Origin: Alphaproteobacteria bacterium
GTDB taxonomy: Bacteria; Pseudomonadota; Alphaproteobacteria; RF32; CAG-239
Assembly: GCA_017645485.1 (NCBI GenBank)
Contig: JAGCOI010000071.1
Coordinates: 1 to 15,747, forward strand
Length of the DNA: 15,747 nucleotides
Direction: 5' to 3'
Every line of letters begins with the position of its first letter. Position 1 is the first letter of the stretch. Made by a program: the position numbers and the translations under genes. Below, one piece after another: positions 1 to 5,967 of the stretch. The notes under the pieces are model-generated. The model was given only the letters and a program-made list of their open reading frames with translations. It was not told the DNA's origin and did not search any database.

Positions 1-338
1 TATGAAAGTCCGCGTTGAGCAGCATTCATATAGTCACTACCGTTTAAGTATGCTTGTTTTAAACCTGAATACGGATTCATCATATATGTATTAGAATTTC
101 CAAAACCATAGTTATTGGCAGCATTTCCCCAGAAGTTGGTACCATATTGAGGATAGTTTTTGGTAATGCCTTGGTTGTTATACTGCTGCATCAGTTGGTT
201 TTCGCGTTTTTCGCGTGCATATTGATATTCTATTTCATCACGCAGACTAAAGTTGTTATGATTGACACCATAAGTGTCAATACCGCCCACACCTGTTTGA
301 TACCCAAACGGTGAGATATATTTCGGATACATATCCAT
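1..338 (-). CDS. Paralogous accessory protein, N-terminal part only (cut by window edge)
   Basis: An open frame starts at the ATG ending at 338 and stays open for 112 codons to the left edge, so the C-terminus lies outside the window. An AAGGAG ribosome-binding site sits 6 nt upstream, which fixes the start. Residues 1-80 match the head of the complete gene at 1373-2185 at 64 of 80 positions, including FSLRDEIEYQYAREKREN and the block ending NNYGFG. After residue 80 the two proteins share nothing. The visible tail here is Tyr/Asn/Met-rich (NSNTYMMNPYSGLKQ). There is no signal peptide or membrane segment in the visible part. It has the same promoter and palindrome as its paralogue, so the two are likely co-regulated. 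Function is not recognised; a constant head with a variable tail would fit an effector family, but that is inference. Confidence 0.85.
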   Translation of the reverse strand, partial: MDMYPKYISPFGYQTGVGGIDTYGVNHNNFSLRDEIEYQYAREKRENQLMQQYNNQGITKNYPQYGTNFWGNAANNYGFGNSNTYMMNPYSGLKQAYLNGSDYMNAAQRGLS

Positions 339-360
339 TTTTTACTCCTTGTTAAATTAT

Positions 361-374
361 TGCAAAATTTTGCA
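361..374. promoter_or_regulatory. Perfect 14-bp palindrome at the predicted transcription start (copy 1)
   Basis: TGCAAAATTTTGCA is its own reverse complement. It lies 6 nt downstream of the -10 box of the minus-strand promoter, so it covers roughly +1 to +14. The same palindrome is at the same place in copy 2 (2216-2229). Its position is typical of a repressor operator; the binding protein is unknown. Confidence 0.55.
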
Positions 375-380
375 TCACTT

Positions 381-409
381 ATTTTAACAAAGAGCAAAAC
401 CCTTGTCTA
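381..409 (-). promoter_or_regulatory. Sigma-70-type promoter of the partial paralogue (copy 1)
   Basis: On the minus strand, a -35 box TAGACA (404-409, 5 of 6 to consensus), a 17-nt spacer and a -10 box TAAAAT (381-386, 5 of 6) lie upstream of the ATG at 338. The arrangement is repeated in copy 2 with the same 17-nt spacing, which supports it. Confidence 0.65.
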
Positions 410-666
410 TCCGTCACAGAATGCAAGAATCCCCTTTTGCTTTCTATGACTGATTTTTCTTTAACTCACGATTGTTTTCTTCCGCTAATTTTATCAGTTT
501 ATTATATTGATTGCTTGGCTTATATGGAATTATAACATCAAATTGCAACATTTTCGGGCAAAAAAGGATGTAAAATCCACGATTCACCCAAAATAAAAAA
601 TATATTTTGATTTCTGATTTTTTATCATCTTATCCTATCTGTTTTATCACAGATTTAAATTGAATA

Positions 667-1290
667 TTATTTTTGTTCATATTCTTCTTTGAGATATGTG
701 CTATTATCACGCTTAGAAATGTATATTATGTTACCATTATCTATTTTTACAATTTCCATCTTTACGGCCTGCTCGCATTTTCCTTCTGCACAACTCTGTA
801 ATGCGGTTATCTCTTCATATTCCGGAATAAAATATATGTGCGAAAGCCCTAAAACACCTAAAAGAAATAAACATACTTTTCCTTTACGTATATTCGACAT
901 ACTAATAACTAACAAAAGAAGTAAATTAGCATACAACAACCATTCAATATACACAAACTTGTTATCTTTGTACATTTGTATAATAGATGGAAGTTGATGC
1001 AACATATACGGGATAAACAAACACAAAACAATCCATACCCCACTTTCTATATAGACAACCTTGCAATATTTGGTTTTTAATAAAAATAAAAGAATCAAAG
1101 TCGCTAAAAGTAAAGAATAATACCGCATGAATTTGTATGCAATCTTAATTCCATTATCATAATTATCCGCATTAATAGAAAAAAAATCAAAGTCTAGTAT
1201 TATGCCAAACGCCATAAAAAGCAAAAGACAATAAGAAACTCTATCAAGTATATTCAAAAATTTGAAAAAAGCATTGCGTAATTTCTGCAT
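667..1290 (-). CDS. Small polytopic membrane protein of unknown function
   Basis: A 207-residue protein I do not recognise. Five hydrophobic stretches look like membrane spans, at about residues 18-35, 56-72, 82-101, 115-132 and 139-155. They are followed by a polar C-terminal domain of about 50 residues with two close cysteines (Cys167, Cys172), which could form a disulfide if the domain faces the periplasm. The start is the ATG ending at 1290, preceded by GAGAT 5 nt upstream, a modest ribosome-binding site. It follows the 270-residue accessory protein by 82 bp on the same strand, and no convincing terminator lies between, so the two may be co-transcribed; it also has its own promoter-like site. 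The gene looks more AT-rich than its neighbours, consistent with acquisition by transfer. Being small, membrane-bound and next to a variable-tailed protein, it could be a protective or anchoring partner; that is inference. Confidence 0.8.
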   Translation of the reverse strand: MQKLRNAFFKFLNILDRVSYCLLLFMAFGIILDFDFFSINADNYDNGIKIAYKFMRYYSLLLATLILLFLLKTKYCKVVYIESGVWIVLCLFIPYMLHQLPSIIQMYKDNKFVYIEWLLYANLLLLLVISMSNIRKGKVCLFLLGVLGLSHIYFIPEYEEITALQSCAEGKCEQAVKMEIVKIDNGNIIYISKRDNSTYLKEEYEQK

Positions 1291-1317
1291 ACTTTATCTC
1301 TTTAAAATTATTTATTC

Positions 1318-1346
1318 ATGTAACCAAAGAATAACTGATTTGTCAA
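1318..1346 (-). promoter_or_regulatory. Possible promoter of the 207-residue membrane protein
   Basis: On the minus strand a perfect -35 box TTGACA (1341-1346) is followed 17 nt later by a poor -10 box TTACAT (1318-1323, 3 of 6). The start codon is about 27 nt further on. The weak -10 makes this a moderate call. The -35 box lies inside the loop of the inverted repeat at 1326-1359. Confidence 0.45.
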
Positions 1347-1359
1347 GCGGTTATTCTTT
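1326..1359. promoter_or_regulatory. Inverted repeat with 10-bp perfect arms around a -35 box
   Basis: AAAGAATAAC (1326-1335) and GTTATTCTTT (1350-1359) are exact reverse complements separated by 14 nt. There is no T-tract on either side, so it is a poor terminator. The -35 box of the candidate promoter falls between the arms and one arm lies in the spacer, which would suit an operator. An RNA hairpin acting on the downstream gene is the alternative. Confidence 0.5.
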
Positions 1360-1372
1360 AGTCTTATATTTA

Positions 1373-2185
1373 TTATCTTCTACGAGTATGCAGAGGTAAC
1401 AAATAGCTGCATTCATTCATATCATTTGTTGACAATCCTCTTGATATACCTATGGCATCATTAACTAAATCCTTAAAACTATCTTGAAGAATTTGCCAAT
1501 TGCTGCCATATTTGGGATGATTCCACTTTTTATATAAATCAGCTCCTTCTTTATATAATCCCGCTGCTGCTGTTACTCCTGCAGATACAGGTCCATCAAA
1601 AGCTCCTATGCAACTTACGTATCGATGTTTATTAACATCCGATATATCTATAGGTGTTAATCTTTGGGCTTCTGCCTGAGCTTTGGCTAATGAAGACCTA
1701 TTTTCATAATTTTGAGCGTTATGTTGAGGATAAGTTAATCTCTCCGTAACATCATATCCTAGATTATAAATATTTTCAGTCAATTTATCTATTCCTGTTT
1801 TTCTAGCTATATTACTTAGGTTATCGCTAAATTGACTAACCATACTTTTATTGTTTTGCACTGGCTGTTGCGGCACAACCGTCGCTTGTGGTATTGGCGA
1901 GAAATTGTTTTTCATATTGGCGATGTTGCCGGCAATATTTGTCCTGCCAAAGCCATAGTTATTGGCAGCATTTCCCCAGAAGTTGATACCATATTGAGGA
2001 TAGTTTTTGGTAATGCCTTGAGCCTTGTAGTGTTCTTTCAATTCGTTTTCGCGTTTTTCGCGCGCATATTGATATTCTATTTCATCACGCAGACTAAAAT
2101 CGCTATGATCCACGCCATAGCTGTCTATTTTACCCTCACCCGCTTCATACCCGAACGGTGAGGTATATTTCGGATACATATCCAT
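1373..2185 (-). CDS. Accessory protein with duplicated head and unique C-terminal domain
   Basis: A complete 270-residue protein, not recognised. Residues 1-80 are the constant head shared with the partial gene at the left edge, rich in Tyr, Asn and charged residues, with no signal peptide. Residues 81-165 form a low-complexity Asn/Gln/Ser/Pro-rich linker. Residues 186-260 look like a separate folded domain with the pattern HRYVSC.GAF.G, then G.YKEG.DLYKK, then DSFKDL..DAIGISRG. The start is the ATG ending at 2185, with AGGAG 8 nt upstream. It lies just downstream of the rpsI terminator and has its own promoter and palindrome. The next gene, 82 bp on, is a small membrane protein. Constant head, linker and variable tail is the arrangement of polymorphic secreted effectors, but no catalytic motif was identified; a phage-like structural or accessory protein is equally possible. 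Confidence 0.85.
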   Translation of the reverse strand: MDMYPKYTSPFGYEAGEGKIDSYGVDHSDFSLRDEIEYQYAREKRENELKEHYKAQGITKNYPQYGINFWGNAANNYGFGRTNIAGNIANMKNNFSPIPQATVVPQQPVQNNKSMVSQFSDNLSNIARKTGIDKLTENIYNLGYDVTERLTYPQHNAQNYENRSSLAKAQAEAQRLTPIDISDVNKHRYVSCIGAFDGPVSAGVTAAAGLYKEGADLYKKWNHPKYGSNWQILQDSFKDLVNDAIGISRGLSTNDMNECSYLLPLHTRRR

Positions 2186-2215
2186 TTCTTTTACTCCTAA
2201 TTAAAATAAAACTAT

Positions 2216-2229
2216 TGCAAAATTTTGCA
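2216..2229. promoter_or_regulatory. Perfect 14-bp palindrome at the predicted transcription start (copy 2)
   Basis: Identical to the palindrome at 361-374 and again placed 6 nt downstream of the -10 box. Flanking bases differ between the copies, including a small insertion toward the start codon, while the palindrome is unchanged. That favours a functional operator. Confidence 0.55.
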
Positions 2230-2235
2230 TCACTT

Positions 2236-2264
2236 ATTGTAACAAAGAGCAAAACAACTGTCTA
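2236..2264 (-). promoter_or_regulatory. Sigma-70-type promoter of the 270-residue protein (copy 2)
   Basis: On the minus strand, -35 TAGACA (2259-2264) and -10 TACAAT (2236-2241), each 5 of 6 to consensus, are separated by 17 nt. The -10 differs by one base from copy 1 yet keeps five matches, so both promoters are probably active. Confidence 0.65.
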
Positions 2265-2367
2265 TCCGTCACAGAATGCAAGAATCCCCTTTTGCTTTCT
2301 ATGGGTGATTTTTCTTTAACTCACGATTGTTTCCTTCCGCTAATTTTATCAGTTTATTATTCTGCCA

Positions 2368-2398
2368 ATAAAAAATGGGCCACAATTTCTTGCAACCC
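2368..2398 (-). terminator. Intrinsic terminator of the rplM-rpsI operon
   Basis: On the minus strand GGGTTGCAA pairs with TTGTGGCCC (2377-2398) in a 9-bp stem with three G-U pairs, closed by a GAAA tetraloop and followed by ATTTTTTATT. It starts 33 bp after the rpsI stop codon and insulates the ribosomal operon from the accessory genes. Confidence 0.8.
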
Positions 2399-2431
2399 AC
2401 CCGAAAATACAGTATATTTTCTTTTTGCCAA

Positions 2432-2926
2432 TTAACGTTTTGAAAATTGGTAAGAACGACGAGCTTTCGCTTTACCATATTTTTTACGTTCAACCGTTCT
2501 GTCATCACGCGTTAAGAATCCGGCTTGTTTCAAAGCTGAACGAAGTTCCGGTTCATATTCGTTCAATGCACGTGAAATACCATGCTTAATAGCACCGGCC
2601 TGACCGGACAAACCACCGCCTTTTACGGTACAAACAACATCAAATTCATTGACGCGATTCGTCACTTCAAACGGTTGATTGATAATCATTTTCAACACGG
2701 GACGTGAAAAATATTCATCCATTGATTTTTCATTAATGGTAATTTTACCGTGTCCGGGCATAACCCACACGCGAGCTACGGCATCTTTTCTGCGACCTGT
2801 CGCATAAGCTCTGCCCTGCTTATCTTTTTCTGATTTGCGCGTTGCTTTTACGGGTTCGGCAACTTGTTTAACTTCTTTTGTTGCTGCCTTTAAATCTTGT
2901 AAAGAATCAATTTTTTTTGTAGCCAT
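2432..2926 (-). CDS. rpsI: 30S ribosomal protein S9
   Basis: A 164-residue S9 of the small ribosomal subunit, whose C-terminal tail reaches toward the P-site tRNA. Diagnostic features are [10 protein letters not shown] (residues 44-53), the glycine-rich block [19 protein letters not shown] (103-121) and the conserved basic end SYQFSKR. About 35 N-terminal residues, Lys- and Ala-rich, precede the core; E. coli S9 has 130 residues, and such extensions are common in alphaproteobacteria. The start ATG overlaps the rplM stop by one base (TAATG), with AGAGGAG upstream inside rplM, so the two are translationally coupled. This is the normal rplM-rpsI order. Confidence 0.97.
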   Translation of the reverse strand: MATKKIDSLQDLKAATKEVKQVAEPVKATRKSEKDKQGRAYATGRRKDAVARVWVMPGHGKITINEKSMDEYFSRPVLKMIINQPFEVTNRVNEFDVVCTVKGGGLSGQAGAIKHGISRALNEYEPELRSALKQAGFLTRDDRTVERKKYGKAKARRSYQFSKR

Positions 2927-3393
2927 TACAATGCACTCCTCTTATTTTTTTCGTTTTGTGAAGCAATATCCAAAACTTCCGGATTTTGAGCCGTATGCGG
3001 ATGCGATGCGCCGGCATAAACCTTCAATTTCGTCATTTGCTGACGTCCCATCGGATTACGCGAAATCATGCGTTCTACAGCTTTTTTCACAACATCTTCA
3101 GGATGAAAACCCGTCAAAATACGTGCCGGATTCGTTTCTTTAATGCCGCCGATATAAGCTGTGTGTTTAAAATATTTTTTATCCGTTAATTTCTTACCGG
3201 TTAATCTTACTTTATCAGCATTGATAACAACAACGTAGTCGCCGCAATCCAAATTTGCCGTAAAATAAGGTTTGTGTTTACCGCGTAAAATCTTGGCAAC
3301 TTGAGCTGCCAAACGCCCCAAAACAACACCTTCGGCATCAACGACATACCATTTTCTCTCAATGTCTGAGGGTTTTGTAGCATATGTAGTCAT
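2926..3393 (-). CDS. rplM: 50S ribosomal protein L13
   Basis: L13 of the large subunit, 155 residues from the chosen start. Family signatures are [16 protein letters not shown] near the N-terminus, [28 protein letters not shown], and the late [15 protein letters not shown]. The frame could extend to a TTG at 3408, but the ATG at 3393 gives the usual L13 beginning ([15 protein letters not shown]) and is preferred; the ribosome-binding site there is weak (GAAAG). It leads the two-gene operon with rpsI and has a strong promoter 40 bp upstream. Confidence 0.97.
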   Translation of the reverse strand: MTTYATKPSDIERKWYVVDAEGVVLGRLAAQVAKILRGKHKPYFTANLDCGDYVVVINADKVRLTGKKLTDKKYFKHTAYIGGIKETNPARILTGFHPEDVVKKAVERMISRNPMGRQQMTKLKVYAGASHPHTAQNPEVLDIASQNEKNKRSAL

Positions 3394-3432
3394 TATGTTT
3401 TCTTTCAAAAAGTTAAATTAAAATTCTGCCTT

Positions 3433-3460
3433 ACTATATTCAAAAAAACTTTATTGTCAA
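3433..3460 (-). promoter_or_regulatory. Strong sigma-70-type promoter of rplM-rpsI
   Basis: On the minus strand a perfect -35 TTGACA (3455-3460), 16-nt spacer and -10 TATAGT (3433-3438, 5 of 6) lie about 40 bp before the rplM start. Predicted leader is about 33 nt. Strength suits a ribosomal operon. Confidence 0.8.
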
Positions 3461-3479
3461 GAAGAAAATTTCTTTGTTT

Positions 3480-3511
3480 TTCAAATACTTATTTCAAGGT
3501 ATTATAATACC
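3480..3511 (+). promoter_or_regulatory. Distal promoter candidate with embedded 14-bp palindrome
   Basis: GGTATTATAATACC (3498-3511) is a perfect palindrome containing a consensus TATAAT (3503-3508). A TTCAAA (3480-3485, 4 of 6) lies 17 nt upstream. It would give a leader of about 150 nt before the gene at 3664. The palindrome may be an operator or just a symmetric -10 region. Confidence 0.35.
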
Positions 3512-3600
3512 GTTTACTAATTCATTGTTTTTACGTCATTTTGATATTTTCTGAAAAACTTAATTTTATCTTAAATACCGAAAAATTTTTGATGTATCCG

Positions 3601-3628
3601 TTTAAATCAACGCTTTACTTGCTATATT
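3601..3628 (+). promoter_or_regulatory. Proximal promoter candidate of the glycan cassette
   Basis: An extended -10 (TGC then TATATT, 3620-3628) has a TTTAAA (3601-3606, 4 of 6) 16 nt before the hexamer. It gives a leader of about 29 nt with AGGAG just before the ATG at 3664, a more usual arrangement than the distal candidate. Confidence 0.45.
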
Positions 3629-3663
3629 TTTGAAACACAACATCATTTTTTTAGGAGAACATA

Positions 3664-4488
3664 ATGAGCAAACGCATTTGCCTGTTGGCCGGATACGATA
3701 AAAAAAACATAGTGCAGGATTATGTTCTGTATTTAGCGCGCAAGCTGTCAAAATTCAGTGATGTTTACTATTTTGCAGACGGCTCTTTCGGCCCGAAAGA
3801 ACTTTATAAACTTTCCTCATACGTTAAATATGCATCTTCTTACCCGCACCACACATACGATTTCGGCTCTTGGCAATGTCTTATCCATCATATAGGTTGG
3901 CAAACCATTATGACTTATGATGAAATGATTATTTGCAACGACAGCATTTACGGTCCGATGAGCAACATGGAAGATATTTTTGATTACATGGATTTGCGTG
4001 ATTACGATTTTTGGGGCTTAACCGAAAATTATAACAGCAATTATCATCTTGACAGCTATTTTATGGTTTTCAAAAAAGATATCTTAACCCATCCGAAATT
4101 TCATGAATTTTGGAACAGTATAACCCCGTCATCAAATCGAAAAGTATATGAAAGCATCTTAACTCCGTTTTTAACCGAACTCGGTTTTACGGGAAACAGT
4201 TATATCAAAAACTACAAAAAAGAAGATCAACTTGCATATCCCCTGCGCTTATTTAAAACAAACCGCATGCCTTTTATCAGGGTAAACACCTTAAAATATC
4301 CGACACGTAACCTGAAAGAGCCCCTGTTGTATATTGACACACGCATTGAAAACGAAACGGGATATAAAGCTGATTTAATACGCGATCATTTAAAAGGCGA
4401 GCCCTCATTTTTAGGATTCGGCCTTTCATATTATGCGCAAAAAGGTATGCGCAGCATCAAACACAAATTATCCGATTGGTTATCTTAA
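3664..4488 (+). CDS. Rhamnan synthesis protein F (RgpF)-family protein
   Basis: A 274-residue protein with the pattern of the rhamnan-synthesis F family, found in gene clusters for rhamnose-containing and related surface polysaccharides. Visible landmarks are a Rossmann-like start KRICLLAGYDKKN with DYVLYLARKL, YDFGSW (residues 65-70), YDEMIICNDSIYGP (85-98), DFWGLT (115-120) and HLDSYFMVF (128-136). The family is thought to act in the cytoplasm as a glycosyltransferase or glycan-modifying protein; the exact reaction is not shown by the sequence. No membrane segments are seen, and the C-terminus is basic and amphipathic, possibly membrane-touching. The start has a clear AGGAG 7 nt upstream. 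It is separated by 117 bp from the following four tightly packed genes, so it may be expressed at a different level. Confidence 0.8.
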   Translation: MSKRICLLAGYDKKNIVQDYVLYLARKLSKFSDVYYFADGSFGPKELYKLSSYVKYASSYPHHTYDFGSWQCLIHHIGWQTIMTYDEMIICNDSIYGPMSNMEDIFDYMDLRDYDFWGLTENYNSNYHLDSYFMVFKKDILTHPKFHEFWNSITPSSNRKVYESILTPFLTELGFTGNSYIKNYKKEDQLAYPLRLFKTNRMPFIRVNTLKYPTRNLKEPLLYIDTRIENETGYKADLIRDHLKGEPSFLGFGLSYYAQKGMRSIKHKLSDWLS

Positions 4489-4605
4489 ACCTTTCTTACC
4501 GTCAATTTTTAATACGCATTTCATATCTTGTGTTGAAAAAAACAATGATAAAGCTTGATATTTTACCGATAATCGTCTTAAAATGCTTTAAGAGGTTTTG
4601 TGTTA

Positions 4606-5967
4606 ATGCGATTAAACAATGTATTTTTATCATCTTTAAAATGGCTTTTGATTTTACTGCCGACCTGTGTTTTGATATATCTCATTTCACTTTACGGTAT
4701 CAACACGCTGTATATTGATGATTTTAAGCCGTTATTTGATTTGATAGATATCAAAACAAGCGGGCATGTCGATTTATCTCTTCTGGTCAAACCCGTTAAC
4801 GAACACCGCATTTTTTTCCCTAAATTATTGATATTTGCCATTTCTTCTTTTACCCACTACAATACAAAAGCGATGATGATCGGCTCGGCGGTCCTGATTT
4901 GTTTAAGTTACCTTATCATAGCGCGTATCACCGCTCAAAAAAAATTTACTCAATTTAATTTTTACGATTGTTTATACACATGTATCCTCGGTTTTTGCTT
5001 AACATCTGTCGTTCAATACGAAAATTTATTCTGGGGCTTTCAAATTGCATGGTTTTTAATTGAATTTTGTGTTGTTGCAGGCCTCGCCTTTATCACTTTA
5101 TATCTTCGAAACAACCAAACAAAATACCTTATTTACGCCGTTGTTTCGGGGTTTATTGCTTCATTTTCTTCATTACACGGATTGGCCGTATGGCCGTGCT
5201 ACATTTTAACCGCAATCATGTATCAATTATCCGATAAAAAATTTGATAAAAAACTGTGTCTTTACCTGATATGCGGTACTTTCGTTACATATTGTTTATA
5301 TTTTCACGGATACAGTGAAAATGCCCACAGCTTAATGAAAATGACATCTTCCGTAAAACACATTATCCTTTTTACGGTTAACACCATCGGACGTGTTTTA
5401 ATGTTTCATCCGCTTGTCAAATGCTTAAAATGTGACGACACAATCAATATGACATATCTGTTTGAAGGTACGTTTTTAACACTTCTTGCGGGCATTCTGA
5501 TTTTATATTTATTCATTACAAAAAAAACAAAAGAAAACTTTTTACCTATCGGACTTATCATTTTCGGTTTTTGTTTTGCATTTATGGTCGGCATCGGACG
5601 CGGCGTACAAATTACATGGGGTACACCTTCGCGCTATACAACATATTCTCTTTTGGTGCTCGGCGGTGTTTTTGCAATTTTGAGACCATATATGTCGCTT
5701 CACAAATTTAAGGGGCAGATAACCGCTCTTTTGTTTATCGCTTTAACGGGACTGCTGGCCTATTCAAGCGTTAAAAACGCCATATACTTACCTGAATTTG
5801 CCGCCTATCGTCTCACTTGGCGCGACAAATTGCTGAATTATCAACAGGAACCTCTTTTTTATTTACAAGTGCTTCACTCTTCTTTTCACAATCGTGATTC
5901 CATGGTCAAAAGAGTAAAGCAAATAGAAGACGCCAACTTGTCCGTATTTTACAGGAGAGATAAATGA
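4606..5967 (+). CDS. Polytopic membrane protein, probable GT-C-type glycosyltransferase
   Basis: A 453-residue protein with about ten hydrophobic spans. After the first span (about residues 11-30) a loop carries the acidic pair YIDDF (Asp38-Asp39) and then NEHRIFFPK (from 65). An acidic pair in the first external loop is a hallmark of GT-C enzymes, which use polyprenyl-phosphate sugars on the outer face of the inner membrane. The ATG at 4606 is preferred, with AAGAGG 10 nt upstream; a GTG at 4600 in the same frame is only 4 nt from that site. A small inverted repeat (4577-4592, CTTAAA/TTTAAG) ends at the ribosome-binding site and might modulate it. The stop overlaps the next gene by 4 nt (ATGA). 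A flippase or polymerase is the alternative; no specific family was fixed. Confidence 0.65.
   Translation: MRLNNVFLSSLKWLLILLPTCVLIYLISLYGINTLYIDDFKPLFDLIDIKTSGHVDLSLLVKPVNEHRIFFPKLLIFAISSFTHYNTKAMMIGSAVLICLSYLIIARITAQKKFTQFNFYDCLYTCILGFCLTSVVQYENLFWGFQIAWFLIEFCVVAGLAFITLYLRNNQTKYLIYAVVSGFIASFSSLHGLAVWPCYILTAIMYQLSDKKFDKKLCLYLICGTFVTYCLYFHGYSENAHSLMKMTSSVKHIILFTVNTIGRVLMFHPLVKCLKCDDTINMTYLFEGTFLTLLAGILILYLFITKKTKENFLPIGLIIFGFCFAFMVGIGRGVQITWGTPSRYTTYSLLVLGGVFAILRPYMSLHKFKGQITALLFIALTGLLAYSSVKNAIYLPEFAAYRLTWRDKLLNYQQEPLFYLQVLHSSFHNRDSMVKRVKQIEDANLSVFYRRDK

Larger units (their letters stand above)
100..505. repeat. Direct repeat, copy 1 (promoter plus N-terminal coding module)
   Basis: This stretch is closely similar to 1947-2360 in the same orientation. 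It covers the first 80 codons of the partial gene, its ribosome-binding site, a perfect palindrome, the promoter and about 95 bp further upstream. Similarity stops abruptly inside codon 80 on one side and at the sequence attat (501-505) on the other. The non-coding part is conserved about as well as the coding part, so the duplication is recent or maintained by recombination. Confidence 0.9.
339..666. other. Intergenic region, 328 bp, between two minus-strand genes
   Basis: The left half (339-505) is repeat copy 1 and holds the promoter and palindrome of the partial gene. The right half (506-666) is very AT-rich and holds no gene I can support. It has a weak terminator-like element for the membrane-protein gene at 560-578 (minus strand: GGAT, loop of 5, ATCC, then six T), whose 4-bp stem is marginal. 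A 35-codon minus-strand frame runs from ATG at 551 to a stop at 444; its last third is shared with copy 2 but shows only replacement changes. Confidence 0.5.
1947..2360. repeat. Direct repeat, copy 2 (promoter plus N-terminal coding module)
   Basis: Second copy of the unit at 100-505, offset by about 1.85 kb. It covers codons 1-80 of the 270-residue protein, its ribosome-binding site, the palindrome at 2216-2229, the promoter at 2236-2264 and about 95 bp upstream. The similarity ends at 2360, 8 bp before the T-tract of the rpsI terminator. Recombination between the copies would delete the membrane-protein gene and join this promoter and head to the other tail. Confidence 0.9.

Noticed and set aside
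689..997. Plus-strand frame of 102 codons opposite the membrane-protein gene
   Set aside because: It is the complement of the real frame at 667-1290, has no good ribosome-binding site and no recognisable content.
1832..2161. Plus-strand frame opposite the 270-residue protein
   Set aside because: It is a mirror of the real coding frame, and the minus-strand reading is supported by a promoter, a ribosome-binding site and a paralogue.
2299..2508. 69-codon minus-strand frame overlapping the end of rpsI
   Set aside because: It starts inside rpsI in another frame and runs through the rpsI terminator; only its last codons fall in the duplicated region, where differences change the protein.
3394..3408. 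Longer L13 start at TTG 3408
   Set aside because: The ATG at 3393 gives the normal L13 N-terminus, and the five extra residues match nothing in the family.
4577..4592. Inverted repeat CTTAAA/TTTAAG with ATGC loop at a ribosome-binding site
   Set aside because: A 6-bp, nearly all A-T stem is expected by chance in this composition; mentioned with the gene but not called a riboregulator.
4476..4718. 80-codon plus-strand frame between the RgpF-type and GT-C-type genes
   Set aside because: It overlaps both neighbours in another frame and has no ribosome-binding site; the GT-C-type frame is clearly the coding one.
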